This document shows positions 46,296 to 56,712 of a stretch of 57,901 nucleotides of DNA, piece after piece (within the stretch, counting starts at the first letter, position 1; every line of letters begins with the position of its first letter). The stretch is from Xenorhabdus griffiniae (lineage in GTDB: Bacteria > Pseudomonadota > Gammaproteobacteria > Enterobacterales > Enterobacteriaceae): positions 1-57,901 of the forward strand of contig NZ_LDNM01000117.1 in assembly GCF_001028135.1 (NCBI RefSeq), given 5' to 3'. Under the pieces are notes generated by a model, which worked only from the letters and a program-made list of their open reading frames with translations, did no database searches and was not told where the DNA came from. A program made the position numbers and the translations under genes.

Positions 46296-47252
46296 TGTAT
46301 CCTGCAAGAGCAGCATAACTTCCCCTGAAGTGATACCTTTCATCGTATTATCCGCTGATTTTAGAGGATGCTGCTCTTTGCCATATCCACCGATCAAACC
46401 AGGATCAGTCGGCCCAAATAGCGTAATATTGGGTCGATCAAGTGCTGCTGTAAGATGGCTTAATCCTGTATCAACTGAAACTACAGCTTGTGCCCCCGCA
46501 ATAACATGTGCAACTTCGGCCAGCGTTAGTTTTGGCAGAACATCAACATGGGAAAACCCTTTCGCTAGCCGTAATGCCCGCTGATATTCATGTTCAGCGC
46601 CCCAAGGGAGTTTAATGCGCATACCCGTTGCCCGGAGATCTGCGATAAGCCGCTTCCAATGATTTTCAGGCCAATGTTTTTCATCGCGCGTTGTTGCATG
46701 AAGAAAAACGAGATAGTTATTTTGGCTACTGGTTTGCTGGTGCAAAAAATGGCAGGCGATAGCGTAATCACCTTGCCCTGACGGTTTTTGATAGCCCAGG
46801 CTCTCAGCAAATAAAGCTCGGGTGCGTTCAACCGCGTGTTGTTGCTTGCTGATAGCATGACAATGATCGTAGAAAAAACTGGCGATGGGTTCACGAATAC
46901 TTTTTCGATCGTAACCATGTTTTGGGCCATGTGCCAGCCTGGTTACCAAAAAAGCACTTTTTAACAGACCTTGCGCATCAATGATGGCGTCATATTGGCG
47001 CTGTTGTAGTTGTTGCCGGAATCGTGCCCGTTCTTCACGAATATCTTTTCTGAACCAATTTTTTCGCCAACGGCGAATAGCCACAGGGATCACATTTTCG
47101 ACCGCATTGTGCCAGGTTGGAATTTGGGCAAATCCTTCTTCCACTACCCAATCAAATTGAATGTCAGGAAGCTGCTGTTTTGCATCAGTTAATGCTGGCA
47201 GAGTATGTAACACATCCCCCATCGAAGATGTTTTTACCAGTAAAACACGCAT
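46275..47252 (-). CDS. waaC: Heptosyltransferase I
   Basis: 325 residues, GT9. MRVLLVKTSSMGDVLHTLPA with the catalytic Asp, IDAQGLLKSAFLVTRLA, HGYDRKSIREP, HATTRDEKHWPENHW and VSVDTGLSHLTAALDRP NITLFGPTDP are the WaaC set. It adds the first heptose to Kdo. The start overlaps the waaF stop by one base. Its 3' end overlaps the opposite Mig-14-like gene by 21 bp. Confidence 0.98.
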   Translation of the reverse strand: MRVLLVKTSSMGDVLHTLPALTDAKQQLPDIQFDWVVEEGFAQIPTWHNAVENVIPVAIRRWRKNWFRKDIREERARFRQQLQQRQYDAIIDAQGLLKSAFLVTRLAHGPKHGYDRKSIREPIASFFYDHCHAISKQQHAVERTRALFAESLGYQKPSGQGDYAIACHFLHQQTSSQNNYLVFLHATTRDEKHWPENHWKRLIADLRATGMRIKLPWGAEHEYQRALRLAKGFSHVDVLPKLTLAEVAHVIAGAQAVVSVDTGLSHLTAALDRPNITLFGPTDPGLIGGYGKEQHPLKSADNTMKGITSGEVMLLLQDTLKKHSA

Positions 47253-48304
47253 TAATTTTGCTTCTCCGCCTGTAGCCGTTTTTCTAATGAAGATAGAACC
47301 TGTTCAGGTTGAATATCGATCAGGCTTTGGTGATAGCCGCCGTCGCTGTCGCCTTTTCTGATTTTGTGATAGCCCGTAATCAGGCGGATCACTTCAGCCT
47401 TATTTGATAGTGGCGGGGTAAAATCCGGGCTACTTGGTCCATATAATGCTACCAGAGGACGGTTTAAGGCCGCCGCTATATGCATCAAACCGGAGTCATT
47501 TGTGACGATGGCGTCACAGGCGGCGATGACATTTACCGCTTGTTCAAGCGAGGTTTTTCCTGCCAGATTGAGACAATTTTCGCGGGCATCATCGCTTAAA
47601 AGTGCGCGAATATCTTCACCTGCCGGATGATCTTTGTCAGAACCAAACAGCAAAATTTGATAGCCTTTTTGGGTAATTAACTGTTCGGCAAGAGCGGCAT
47701 AGTGATAATGTGGCCAGCGTTTGGCTGGGCCGAACTCAGCACCAGGGCAGAAGCCAATAATAGGGCGGTGATCAGAGATATTGAAGGCTGAGGTTGATTC
47801 TGCAATATCTTCGTCATTGACACTTAATCGCGGCCATAACAAAGATTGTGGAAGATCATCGGCGTTACGTATATTTTTCCCTTCATACGCGAGAGCGACA
47901 TAACGTTGAACCATGAGTGGAAACGCACTCTTATTCAGGACTCGGATATCATTTAGCAACCCGTAACGCATCTCGCCGCGCCAGCCTGTACGTAGCGGGA
48001 TATTGGCGAAGAAAGGAACCAGCGCAGATTTGAATGAGTTGGGCAATACATAAGCACGATCGTATCTATTTTCACGCAATGCCAGACCGAGGCGTCGGCG
48101 TTCACCCAAGGCAAGGGCACCATGACCCAGCGGCATAGCCAATGCCTGATGCACTTCTGGCATTTTTGCCAGTAATGGGCGACACCATGCAGGTGCCATC
48201 ACATCAATTTCCGCACTGGGGTACAACGCTTTCAAAGTACGGTAGAGGCTTTGTGACATCATCATGTCACCCACCCATGATGGGCCGATCACCAATATCT
48301 TCAT
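47252..48304 (-). CDS. waaF: Heptosyltransferase II
   Basis: 350 residues, GT9. MKILVIGPSWVGDMMMSQSL, DRAYVLPNSFKSALVPFFA, PGAEFGPAKRWPHYHYA and VTNDSGLMHIAAALNRPLVA with the final PPLSNKAE are those of WaaF, which adds the second heptose. It follows hldD by 9 bp in the classic hldD-waaF-waaC operon. Confidence 0.98.
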   Translation of the reverse strand: MKILVIGPSWVGDMMMSQSLYRTLKALYPSAEIDVMAPAWCRPLLAKMPEVHQALAMPLGHGALALGERRRLGLALRENRYDRAYVLPNSFKSALVPFFANIPLRTGWRGEMRYGLLNDIRVLNKSAFPLMVQRYVALAYEGKNIRNADDLPQSLLWPRLSVNDEDIAESTSAFNISDHRPIIGFCPGAEFGPAKRWPHYHYAALAEQLITQKGYQILLFGSDKDHPAGEDIRALLSDDARENCLNLAGKTSLEQAVNVIAACDAIVTNDSGLMHIAAALNRPLVALYGPSSPDFTPPLSNKAEVIRLITGYHKIRKGDSDGGYHQSLIDIQPEQVLSSLEKRLQAEKQN

Positions 48305-48313
48305 AGAGGTCGA

Positions 48314-49252
48314 TTAATTATCCTGATTGAGCCATTGCATATATTCAGCGACGCCTTCGGCAACCGTCCTGAACGGTTGTTGATAGCCAGCAGCGCGGAG
48401 TTTTGTCAGATCTGCTTGAGTAAAACTCTGATAACGGCCTTTTAATTTTTCCGGAAAGTCGATGTATTCCACGGTTGGGGATTTTTCTTGATGGAATGCA
48501 ATTACAGCATCTGCCACAGCCTGAAAAGATTCCGCGCGGCCTGTTCCACAGTTAAAAATGCCGGAAACGCCATTTTTCCAGAACCACAGATTGACAGCGG
48601 CAACATCCCCGACATAGATAAAATCGCGGCGGAAATTCTCACTGCCAGCAAATAACTTCGGATTCTGTCCCTGGTGAATTTGGTTATTTAAATGGTAGGC
48701 GACACTCGCCATGCTGCCCTTATGCCCTTCGCGCGGCCCGTAAACATTGAAATAACGGAAGCCGCAAATTTGCGAATCCGCGTGAGGCAAAATATCACGA
48801 ACATATTGATCAAACAGGAACTTGGAATAACCATAAACATTGAGAGGTTTTTCATATTGGCGCTCTTCAATGAAATTGTCACTGCGGCCGCCATAAGTCG
48901 CCGCAGAAGAGGCGTACAGGAAGGGGATTTGGCGCTCAAGGCAGTAATGCAGCACATCTTTAGAGTACTGATAATTATTGTCCATCATATACTTACCATC
49001 CCATTCGGTTGTGGATGAACAAGCACCTTCATGGAAAATAGCATCAATGTCACCTAAATCGTCACCCGCCACGATGCTGGCGATGAAGTCTTCTTTATCT
49101 ATATAATCGGTGATATCCAAATCAACCAAATTGACGAACTTTGTGCCATCTTTCAGGTTATCAACAACCAGAATATCCTTATAGCCTTCGTCATTCAGTG
49201 CCTTGACAATATTGCTGCCAATAAACCCTGCGCCACCAGTGACAATAATCAT
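48314..49252 (-). CDS. hldD: ADP-L-glycero-D-manno-heptose 6-epimerase
   Basis: 312 residues, extended SDR. NAD-binding [16 protein letters not shown], the catalytic YGYSKFLFD (YxxxK), SSAATYGG and [18 protein letters not shown]. It makes the ADP-heptose donor used by WaaC/F/Q. GAGGT lies 7 nt before the ATG at 49252; the GTG three codons upstream is not needed. It is first in hldD-waaF-waaC and divergent from kbl. Confidence 0.98.
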   Translation of the reverse strand: MIIVTGGAGFIGSNIVKALNDEGYKDILVVDNLKDGTKFVNLVDLDITDYIDKEDFIASIVAGDDLGDIDAIFHEGACSSTTEWDGKYMMDNNYQYSKDVLHYCLERQIPFLYASSAATYGGRSDNFIEERQYEKPLNVYGYSKFLFDQYVRDILPHADSQICGFRYFNVYGPREGHKGSMASVAYHLNNQIHQGQNPKLFAGSENFRRDFIYVGDVAAVNLWFWKNGVSGIFNCGTGRAESFQAVADAVIAFHQEKSPTVEYIDFPEKLKGRYQSFTQADLTKLRAAGYQQPFRTVAEGVAEYMQWLNQDN

Positions 49253-49547
49253 TTGGCCCACCTCTAAATAGTCAGTTCACTTTATACCCGGCTTTATGCA
49301 AATTGCAGCTTTATCGCTGCAATTTGACATCTATTGGGCATATCTTTGCTGCGTATAATAGCACTTAACCCTACTGACGACAGCAGCTTAACCAGGGGAA
49401 TATCCTGAAATTTTGCTGTATGCCAGGCTCTGGGCCGTGATCAGCTTTACAAAGTTGATATTATCTTGCTCGTTATGTCGTCACTGGCAGGATCTATCAG
49501 TAAAATACACCACGCCTTTCACTTAGTTAGGGATTCAGGAGAGAAAC
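49253..49547. other. hldD/kbl divergent promoter region
   Basis: About 295 bp. It contains the perfect dyad AAATTGCAGC (49300-49309) TTTATC GCTGCAATTT (49316-49325), which lies in the hldD leader. Further right, on the minus strand, CTGTCG...TATTAT (17-bp spacing, about 49354-49382) is a possible hldD promoter. No gene is visible. Confidence 0.5.
49300..49325. repeat. Perfect 10-bp inverted repeat in the hldD leader
   Basis: AAATTGCAGC / GCTGCAATTT with a 6-nt loop, about 50 bp upstream of hldD. There is no T-tract, so it is more likely an operator or an mRNA leader stem than a terminator. Confidence 0.8.
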
Positions 49548-50744
49548 ATGTCAGCGTCGTTTTATCAGAAAATGAATGAGCAGTTGGAACAAACCCGCTC
49601 CGAAGGGTTATTCAAAAGTGAGCGTATTATCACTTCTGCTCAGCATGCCAATATTGCTGTTGCTGAGGGTCACCAAGTCGTTAATTTTTGTGCCAACAAT
49701 TACTTAGGTTTGGCCAATCACCCTGACCTGATCGCGGCGGCAAAAGCAGGCATGGATAGCCACGGTTTTGGTATGGCATCCGTGCGTTTTATCTGTGGTA
49801 CGCAAGATGCCCATAAAGAATTAGAAAATAAACTTGCTGAATTTTTGGGTATGGAAGACGCCATTCTGTACTCCTCGTGCTTTGATGCAAACGGCGGTCT
49901 GTTTGAAACCCTGTTTGGACCAGAAGATGCCATTATCTCTGATGCTTTGAACCATGCCTCCATCATTGATGGCATCCGTTTATGTAAAGCGAAACGTTAC
50001 CGCTATGCTAATAATAACATGCAAGAATTAAGGACTCAGTTGGAAAAGGCAAAAGCGGAAGGTGCGCAAAATATCCTGATCGCAACTGACGGGGTATTTT
50101 CCATGGATGGCGTTATTGCTGACCTGAAATCCATCTGTGATTTGGCAGATGAATTTGGTGCATTGGTCATGGTGGATGATTCACATGCAGTTGGCTTTGT
50201 TGGCAAGCACGGCCGTGGCACACATGAATATTGTGATGTTATGGGACGTATTGACATCATCACCGGTACGCTGGGTAAGGCTCTGGGGGGCGCATCGGGT
50301 GGTTATACTGCTGCGCGCAAAGAAGTGGTTGAATGGTTGCGCCAGCGTTCACGTCCCTATCTGTTCTCCAACTCACTGGCGCCAGCCATTGTTGCCGCAT
50401 CGATCAAAGTGCTGGACATGCTGAAAAATGGTGATGATCTGCGTGAGCGTCTCTGGAAAAATGCGAACTTGTTCCGTGAAAAAATGACAGCGGCAGGTTT
50501 CATTCTGGCGGGAGCAGACCATGCGATCATCCCTGTTATGTTGGGAGATGCGAAACTGGCGCAGGAATTCGCGGCGGAACTGTTGAAAGAAGGCATTTAT
50601 GTGATTGGATTCTTCTATCCGGTTGTGCCAAAAGGTCAGGCCCGTATTCGAACCCAGATCTCAGCCGCCCATACTGAAGAGCAAATTGAACGTGTGGTGG
50701 CTGCATTTATCCGCATTGGCAAGCAATTGAATGTGATTGCTTAA
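49548..50744 (+). CDS. kbl: 2-amino-3-ketobutyrate CoA ligase
   Basis: 398 residues, PLP fold-type [70 protein letters not shown] and the PLP lysine in [15 protein letters not shown]. It splits 2-amino-3-ketobutyrate to glycine and acetyl-CoA. GGAGAG precedes the ATG. It is in an operon with tdh (9-bp gap). Confidence 0.98.
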   Translation: MSASFYQKMNEQLEQTRSEGLFKSERIITSAQHANIAVAEGHQVVNFCANNYLGLANHPDLIAAAKAGMDSHGFGMASVRFICGTQDAHKELENKLAEFLGMEDAILYSSCFDANGGLFETLFGPEDAIISDALNHASIIDGIRLCKAKRYRYANNNMQELRTQLEKAKAEGAQNILIATDGVFSMDGVIADLKSICDLADEFGALVMVDDSHAVGFVGKHGRGTHEYCDVMGRIDIITGTLGKALGGASGGYTAARKEVVEWLRQRSRPYLFSNSLAPAIVAASIKVLDMLKNGDDLRERLWKNANLFREKMTAAGFILAGADHAIIPVMLGDAKLAQEFAAELLKEGIYVIGFFYPVVPKGQARIRTQISAAHTEEQIERVVAAFIRIGKQLNVIA

Positions 50745-50753
50745 GGTATCTTT

Positions 50754-51779
50754 ATGAAAGCCTTGTCCAAATTAAAGCCAGAAGAAGGTATCTGGATGAC
50801 AGAAGTGCCCCCGCCAGAAATTGGACACAACGATGTGATGATTAAAATCCGTAAAACGGCCATTTGCGGGACGGACGTTCACATCTATAACTGGGATGAT
50901 TGGTCGCAAAAAACTATCCCTGTCCCGATGGTCGTCGGGCACGAATATGTTGGTGAAGTGGTTGCGATTGGTCAGGAAGTCAAAGGGTTCAAGATTGGTG
51001 ATCGTGTATCCGGTGAAGGCCATATCACTTGCGGTCACTGTCGTAATTGCCGTGGTGGACGTACGCATTTATGCCGCAATACCACGGGTGTTGGTGTGAA
51101 CCGTGAAGGTGCATTTGCTGAATATCTGGTTATTCCCGCCTTTAATGCTTTTAAGATCCCAGACAATATACCCGATGAGCTGGCTGCGATTTTCGATCCA
51201 TTTGGCAATGCGGTACACACTGCGCTGTCTTTTGATCTGGTGGGGGAAGATGTTCTGGTATCAGGCGCTGGCCCTATCGGGATTATGGCAGCCGCGGTAT
51301 GTAAGCACGTCGGTGCGCGTCATGTCGTGATAACAGACGTCAATGAATACCGACTTGAGTTAGCTCGCAAAATAGGCGTTACCCGCGCGGTGAATGTCAG
51401 CAAAGAAAATCTGACTGATGTCATGGCAGAACTGGGAATGACAGAGGGTTTTGATATTGGTTTGGAGATGTCAGGCGCTCCACCAGCGTTCCGTACTTTG
51501 CTTAATACCATGAATCATGGTGGACGCATTGCACTATTGGGTATTCCACCTTCAGACATGGAGATAGATTGGAATCAGGTCATCTTTAAGGGGCTGTTTA
51601 TCAAAGGCATCTACGGACGTGAGATGTTCGAAACCTGGTACAAGATGGCGGCTTTGATCCAATCTGGTCTGGATTTGTCCCCGATTATCACTCACCAATT
51701 CTCGATTGATGATTACCAGAAAGGTTTTGATGTCATGCGCTCAGGGCAATCTGGCAAAGTTCTCTTAAATTGGGATTAA
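50754..51779 (+). CDS. tdh: L-threonine 3-dehydrogenase
   Basis: 341 residues, zinc MDR family. [16 protein letters not shown] and [14 protein letters not shown] for the catalytic zinc, [16 protein letters not shown] for the structural zinc, and [20 protein letters not shown] for NAD. It oxidises threonine to 2-amino-3-ketobutyrate, passed on to Kbl. A good terminator follows. Confidence 0.98.
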   Translation: MKALSKLKPEEGIWMTEVPPPEIGHNDVMIKIRKTAICGTDVHIYNWDDWSQKTIPVPMVVGHEYVGEVVAIGQEVKGFKIGDRVSGEGHITCGHCRNCRGGRTHLCRNTTGVGVNREGAFAEYLVIPAFNAFKIPDNIPDELAAIFDPFGNAVHTALSFDLVGEDVLVSGAGPIGIMAAAVCKHVGARHVVITDVNEYRLELARKIGVTRAVNVSKENLTDVMAELGMTEGFDIGLEMSGAPPAFRTLLNTMNHGGRIALLGIPPSDMEIDWNQVIFKGLFIKGIYGREMFETWYKMAALIQSGLDLSPIITHQFSIDDYQKGFDVMRSGQSGKVLLNWD

Positions 51780-52108
51780 AAATTAGCACAGGCACCTTTG
51801 GCTTTTGGGTGCCTGTTTTATCCGCTTTTGGTGGCAATTGTGTTTTATTGGCAGCCTTGTTTTCCGTTGTTTGTTTTACTTCTGGCTTGCCTGAAATATT
51901 GGATGTTTTTTCTGCCATACGGGGCGTTGGGCAGGATCGCAATAGAAACCGCAACGGGCATTTGTAAGATCTTATTTTCTTCACTAACACGATAGCCAAC
52001 ATCATCAATGACGATGGCTAAACGTGCAGCCTGAGCATTTAGAGTCAACAGCATAAACAGCAATAGATGTGAAGAATAGCAGCATCCAAGATAAAAGCGT
52101 GAATGCAT
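51780..52108 (-). pseudogene. yibQ: Collapsed yibQ (divergent polysaccharide deacetylase)
   Basis: The first about 68 codons are a good YibQ start: signal segment LLLFMLLTLNAQA, then ARLAIVIDDVGYRVSEENKI and VSIAILPNAPYGR. After that the deacetylase core is gone and a Lys/Pro-rich tail appears in another frame (KPEVKQTTENKAANKTQLPP then VPVLIFNP), probably the original C-terminus after a deletion of roughly 200 codons. It lies 44 bp downstream of envC, the place of yibQ in E. coli. Non-functional by appearance; the tail assignment is inference. Confidence 0.8.
51788..51821 (+). terminator. kbl-tdh terminator
   Basis: ACAGGCACC (51788-51796) pairs with GGTGCCTGT (51808-51816), then TTTTA. It starts 9 bp beyond the tdh stop. 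Confidence 0.9.
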
Positions 52109-52152
52109 TAACCCGCTTTATCAATCGATACCGCATCTTCACCATTATTATC

Positions 52153-53466
52153 CTATTTCCCTAGCCACGGTAATGGGTTAACAGCCTGCCCTTGACGGCG
52201 GATTTCAAAGTACAGTGAAGGTTGTTGTTGCCCGCCACTGCTGCCAACCAATGCTATTGGCTGGCCTGCCCGAACCTGTTGCCCAACACTGACCAATGTG
52301 CTCTGGTTGTAACCGTAAATGCTCATATCACCTTTACCGTGTTCAATCACGACAATCAGGCCATAGCCTTGCAGCCAGTCCGCCAGCAATACACGTCCAT
52401 CTGAGATTGCCCTGACTTCCGTCCCTTCCGCTGCTGAGATAACAACCCCTTTCCAGCGAAGTTCACCTTGTATCGCTTCGCCAAAACTATGGATGACACG
52501 ACCGCGTACTGGCCAGATTGCTTGCCCGGCAGGACGCCCAAGGCCACCCGTTCGTGCCATGAGAGCACGTTCTGCTTCTGTTGGCTTATAACTGGAACCT
52601 TTTTGTTGCGCTTGTTTCTGTTTAGCGGCAACCTGGGCACGAACACGAGCCGCTTCACGTGCTTCACGTTCAGCACGCGCTTTGGCTTCCCGTTCAGCTT
52701 TGGCAATTTTGTCTCTCAGTCTGGTTTCATTCTGCCGAAGCACAGCCAGGCTTTGTTGAACTTTTTTCAATGAAGATTCAAGAACCGTTAATGTCTTATG
52801 TCGCGCCGTGCGGGCAGTTTCCATCTTTTGCTTTTGCTGTTTTTGGCTAACCAGTATCGCTTTTTGTTCACTTTGTTTTTCTAGTTGCAGTTTTTTTTGC
52901 TGGTTGAGTTCTTCAGTTGTTTTTTGCAGTCTGGCAATAGTTTCCTGACGTGCCTGATTCAAGTAACTGTAATAGGCGAGAATACGTTCTTTGCGCTGAT
53001 TTTCCTGCCCATTGAGCAACAATTCTAAACCTTGGTGATTTCCTTGCCGGAATGCGGCATCCAATTGGTTGGCAAGTAATTGTCGTTGCTCCTTTTGTTG
53101 CATTCGCAGGTGTTTGATATTGGCATTTAGCGATGACACGTCGTTTTCTAGCTTATTCAGACGAGTTTGTGTCGTGTGCAGCGAACGTCCCACTTCTGAG
53201 ATAGTACTTTCTTGTTCTTTTAATTGGTTAAGCAGATCTGTACGTTGTTTTTGTTGCTGTTTTACGCTTTCCTCTTTCTCGGCAATATTCTGTTGAATAT
53301 CTTTGAGCTGATTTTTATTCTCTGAAATTGGATTGGCGAAAGTCTTTATACTGAAACTGAGAAAGGTGAACAACAAGGCACAGAGCTGTAACACCCTGAT
53401 TTTATTTTGCAGTTTGTATTGCCTCTGCCGATTCTTACGGCTCCTGAGATCCTTATTTTCAGCCAT
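52153..53466 (-). CDS. envC: Murein hydrolase activator EnvC
   Basis: 437 residues, periplasmic. Signal segment (LQLCALLFTFLSFSIKTFA), two long coiled coils at about 50-250 (QLKDIQQNIAEKEESVKQQQ; ETIARLQKTTEELNQQKKLQ) and a C-terminal LytM domain from about 330 (VISAAEGTEVRAISDGRVLL, GLIVVIEHGKGDMSIYGYN, SLYFEIRRQGQAVNPLPWL). The LytM metal ligands are degenerate, as in EnvC, which activates AmiA and AmiB at the septum. In E. coli gpmM lies upstream; here it is absent. Confidence 0.96.
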   Translation of the reverse strand: MAENKDLRSRKNRQRQYKLQNKIRVLQLCALLFTFLSFSIKTFANPISENKNQLKDIQQNIAEKEESVKQQQKQRTDLLNQLKEQESTISEVGRSLHTTQTRLNKLENDVSSLNANIKHLRMQQKEQRQLLANQLDAAFRQGNHQGLELLLNGQENQRKERILAYYSYLNQARQETIARLQKTTEELNQQKKLQLEKQSEQKAILVSQKQQKQKMETARTARHKTLTVLESSLKKVQQSLAVLRQNETRLRDKIAKAEREAKARAEREAREAARVRAQVAAKQKQAQQKGSSYKPTEAERALMARTGGLGRPAGQAIWPVRGRVIHSFGEAIQGELRWKGVVISAAEGTEVRAISDGRVLLADWLQGYGLIVVIEHGKGDMSIYGYNQSTLVSVGQQVRAGQPIALVGSSGGQQQPSLYFEIRRQGQAVNPLPWLGK

Positions 53467-53795
53467 CTTATTGGTTACCCTGCTGCTACATAGCGCCTGA
53501 TTATTTCATGAGGAATTGCACCTGACCAGAGAACAGACTGTTTTTTATCATTAATATAAGTTTTAGTTAATTTAGTCTATTTATTGTCGAAAATCCTGCC
53601 TTGCCCCAGTGTTACATGAAATATTTTATTGATGCATTACAATTAAGTTGTTCTCGGTATGTTTTTAAATTTTTCTCGAAACTCTCCGCAAAATCTGCAT
53701 TGGATTGATGCTAATTGGCTGTAATTGAGGCAACACACAGGTATACTCTTCTACCTTAGATATTTGTTATTAACCAACGGGAGTTGTTGCCCTCC
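53467..53795. other. envC/yibN divergent gap without gpmM
   Basis: About 330 bp of AT-rich DNA with no open frame of interest. TATACT at 53742-53747 is a possible -10 for yibN. No remnant of gpmM could be recognised. Confidence 0.5.
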
Positions 53796-54233
53796 ATGCT
53801 GCAAGAAATCATGCAATTTATTAGCCGGAACACGATCCTGAGCCTTGCCTGGATTGCATTGCTGGTGGCTGTCATTGTGATGACGGTAAAAAGCGCGTTC
53901 TCCAAGAGTAAAGAGATCACCCGTGCTCAGGCTATCCATTTCATCAACAAGGAAGACGCTATCGTCGTGGATTTACGCTCCCGGGACGATTTCCGCAAAG
54001 GGCATATTATTGGTTCCGTTAACCTGACGCCATCTGAAATTAAAGACAATAATTTAGGTGAGTTGGAGAAACATAAAAAACAGCCTGTTATCGTCGTTTC
54101 AGCGAATGGGCTGGAATCCAGAACACCAGCGGAAAATCTGGTTCGTTTGGGCTTTGAGCAGGTCTATTCCCTGAAAGAAGGGGTTACTGGTTGGGCGGGT
54201 GAAAATTTGCCATTGGCTCGCGGCAAGAAATAA
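53796..54233 (+). CDS. yibN: YibN rhodanese-like membrane protein lacking the catalytic Cys
   Basis: About 145 residues. One membrane helix ([18 protein letters not shown]) then a rhodanese domain ([56 protein letters not shown]). E. coli YibN has Cys in the active loop (as I remember it, GSGMQCQEP); here the loop reads [10 protein letters not shown], and the whole protein contains no Cys. It cannot act as a sulfurtransferase and may be a binding module. The ATG at 53796 is 12 nt after GGGAG; TTG codons lie nearer. Confidence 0.9.
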   Translation: MLQEIMQFISRNTILSLAWIALLVAVIVMTVKSAFSKSKEITRAQAIHFINKEDAIVVDLRSRDDFRKGHIIGSVNLTPSEIKDNNLGELEKHKKQPVIVVSANGLESRTPAENLVRLGFEQVYSLKEGVTGWAGENLPLARGKK

Positions 54234-54307
54234 CGAACTGAGGTGCAAGTAGTCGCTTGCATTGTAGAAAAGTTTAGTAAGGACATCTGAAAAAGGTAAA
54301 TATTATT

Positions 54308-54778
54308 ATGTCAGAACAAAACAACACAGAAATGGCTTTCCAGATCCAGCGCATTTACACGAAAGATATTTCTTTCGAAGCACCAAAGGCCCCACAGATT
54401 TTCCAGCAGGATTGGCAGCCGGAAGTTAAATTGGATCTGGATACCGCTTCCAGTGAATTGGTTCAGGGAGTTTATGAAGTTGTTCTGCGCGTTACTGTCA
54501 CGGCGACACTGGAAGAAGAAACAGCGTTTTTGTGTGAAGTCCAGCAGGCGGGGATTTTCTCTGTTGATGGTCTTGAAGGGACTCAGTTGGCACATTGCTT
54601 AGGTGCATATTGCCCGAACGTCCTGTTCCCATACGCCCGTGAGTGCATCACCAGCCTGGTTAGTCGTGGTACTTTCCCACAACTGAATCTGGCTCCTGTT
54701 AACTTCGATGCCCTGTTCATGAATTATCTGCAACAGCAGACTGAATCTCAGTCTAATGAGGCTGCACAGGAAGCCTGA
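54308..54778 (+). CDS. secB: Protein-export chaperone SecB
   Basis: 156 residues, tetrameric chaperone delivering unfolded precursors to Sec[52 protein letters not shown] and [33 protein letters not shown] are all present. The stop overlaps the gpsA start (TGATG). grxC, which precedes secB in E. coli, is missing here. Confidence 0.98.
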   Translation: MSEQNNTEMAFQIQRIYTKDISFEAPKAPQIFQQDWQPEVKLDLDTASSELVQGVYEVVLRVTVTATLEEETAFLCEVQQAGIFSVDGLEGTQLAHCLGAYCPNVLFPYARECITSLVSRGTFPQLNLAPVNFDALFMNYLQQQTESQSNEAAQEA

Positions 54779-55797
54779 TGAATACCGCTTCTATGACAGT
54801 AATCGGTGCCGGCTCATACGGCACCGCTTTAGCGATTACGTTGGCTCGCAATGGGCATGATGTTGTGCTCTGGGGGCATAACCCTGCGCACGTCAATGCA
54901 TTGCAACAAGCGCGCTGTAATCAGGCATTTTTACCGGATGTTTCTTTTCCTGACAGCTTATTGCTCGAGTCCGATCTGAAAAGCGCTGTTTCAGCCAGTT
55001 GTAATATTCTGGTGGTGGTTCCCAGCCATGTTTTCGGCGATGTCTTACAGCAGATAAAACCATATTTACAACAGGATAGCCGCATTGTTTGGGCAACCAA
55101 AGGGCTTGAAGCGGAAACCGGGCGTTTATTACAAGATGTCGCTCGTGAGATATTAGGCGATGAAATCCCCTTGGCCGTCGTTTCTGGCCCGACATTTGCG
55201 AAAGAGCTAGCAGCAGGTTTACCAACCGCGATTGCGGTTTCTGCCACAACACCTGAATTTGGTGAAGAACTGCAACAGTTTTTCCATTGCGGCAAAAGCT
55301 TCCGGGTTTATAAAAACCCAGATTTCATAGGAGTACAGCTCGGCGGGGCAATAAAAAATGTTATTGCAATTGGTGCAGGGATCTCTGATGGTATGGGATT
55401 TGGAGCCAATGCCCGCACGGCATTGATCACCCGAGGGTTGGCAGAGATGAGCCGCCTCGGAGTAGCATTGGGTGCTGATCCTTCTACATTTATGGGAATG
55501 GCTGGACTGGGTGACTTAGTTCTGACCTGCACTGATAACCAATCTCGCAACCGTCGCTTTGGCATGATGCTGGGAAAAGGTATCGGTGTTGATGAAGCGC
55601 AGAGTGAGATCGGGCAAGTGGTTGAAGGGTATCGCAACACTAAAGAAGTTCGTGCCTTGGCAAAACGAGCGGGTGTTGAAATGCCTATTACAGAGCAGAT
55701 CTACCAGATACTATACTGCAATAAAAATGTGCTTGAGGCCGCCCAAACATTATTGGGAAGAGCGACAAGAGATGAGGGAGAAGGCTCTCACTCTTAA
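54778..55797 (+). CDS. gpsA: Glycerol-3-phosphate dehydrogenase [NAD(P)+]
   Basis: 339 residues. NAD-binding [66 protein letters not shown] with the catalytic Lys, and the C-terminal [20 protein letters not shown]. It makes sn-glycerol-3-phosphate for phospholipids. It is coupled to secB by TGATG and followed by cysE after 18 bp. Confidence 0.98.
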   Translation: MNTASMTVIGAGSYGTALAITLARNGHDVVLWGHNPAHVNALQQARCNQAFLPDVSFPDSLLLESDLKSAVSASCNILVVVPSHVFGDVLQQIKPYLQQDSRIVWATKGLEAETGRLLQDVAREILGDEIPLAVVSGPTFAKELAAGLPTAIAVSATTPEFGEELQQFFHCGKSFRVYKNPDFIGVQLGGAIKNVIAIGAGISDGMGFGANARTALITRGLAEMSRLGVALGADPSTFMGMAGLGDLVLTCTDNQSRNRRFGMMLGKGIGVDEAQSEIGQVVEGYRNTKEVRALAKRAGVEMPITEQIYQILYCNKNVLEAAQTLLGRATRDEGEGSHS

Positions 55798-55815
55798 ATA
55801 AATGAGAACACTGAT

Positions 55816-56637
55816 ATGTCGCGAGCAGAACTGAACGAAGTCTGGAAAAATATTAAAAACGAGGCGAGGGCGCTGGCAGACTGTGAACCCATGTTAGCCA
55901 GTTTTTTTCACGCGACACTACTCAAGCATGAAAATCTTGGTAGTGCCCTGAGCTACATGTTGGCAAATAAGCTGGCATCACCGATTATGCCCCCCATAGA
56001 AGTCAGAGAAGTCGTTGAAAATGCGTATCGCAGTGATCCCAAGATGATTGAATCGGCAGCACGTGATATCAAAGCTGTTCGACTGCGCGATCCGGCAGTA
56101 GATAAATATTCGACACCTTTACTCTATCTTAAAGGTTTCCATGCTCTGCAAGCCTACCGTATTGCTCACTGGTTATGGAAAGAAAATCGCAAGGCATTGG
56201 CGATTTATCTGCAAAACCAAGTCTCAGTTTCGTTTGGTGTCGATATCCATCCTGCCGCAAAGATTGGCTGCGGCATTATGCTAGATCACGCAACGGGCAT
56301 TGTGATTGGTGAAACAGCGATTGTTGAAAACGATGTCTCCATCCTGCAATCCGTAACGCTTGGGGGAACAGGTAAAACTAGCGGAGATCGTCATCCGAAA
56401 GTACGTGAAGGGGTGATGATTGGCGCGGGTTCCAAAATACTCGGCAATATCGAAATTGGTCGAGGTGCGAAAATTGGGGCAGGGTCGGTTGTATTAAGAT
56501 CAGTTCCACCTCATACCACAGTGGCAGGCGTACCGGCGAGGATTGTTGGTAAACCGGAAAGTGAGAAGCCATCGCTGGATATGAACCAACATTTTAATGG
56601 CATCAATAATGGATTTGAGAATGGGGATGGGATTTGA
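55816..56637 (+). CDS. cysE: Serine O-acetyltransferase
   Basis: 273 residues. An N-terminal helical domain (LNEVWKNIKNEARALADCEP) precedes a left-handed beta-helix: DIHPAAKIGCGIMLDHATGI with the catalytic Asp-His, VIGETAIVENDVSILQSVTL, GGTGKTSGDRHPKVREGVMI. The C-terminal tail (NGIN at about 265) ends in GDGI rather than the usual Ile-only DGI by one residue and would dock into CysK. It starts cysteine synthesis from serine. Confidence 0.98.
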   Translation: MSRAELNEVWKNIKNEARALADCEPMLASFFHATLLKHENLGSALSYMLANKLASPIMPPIEVREVVENAYRSDPKMIESAARDIKAVRLRDPAVDKYSTPLLYLKGFHALQAYRIAHWLWKENRKALAIYLQNQVSVSFGVDIHPAAKIGCGIMLDHATGIVIGETAIVENDVSILQSVTLGGTGKTSGDRHPKVREGVMIGAGSKILGNIEIGRGAKIGAGSVVLRSVPPHTTVAGVPARIVGKPESEKPSLDMNQHFNGINNGFENGDGI

Positions 56638-56670
56638 AATTCTGTTCTTTTCTTATGCACATTAATAGAT

Positions 56671-56705
56671 AGGACATTCAGCGCGGATTAGACGCTGAAT
56701 GTCCT
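56671..56705. terminator. Hairpin between cysE and trmL
   Basis: AGGACATTCAGCG (56671-56683) pairs over 13 bp with CGCTGAATGTCCT (56693-56705) in the convergent gap. The flanks are AT-rich without a clear T run; it probably acts in both directions. Confidence 0.75.
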
Positions 56706-56712
56706 ATTAATC

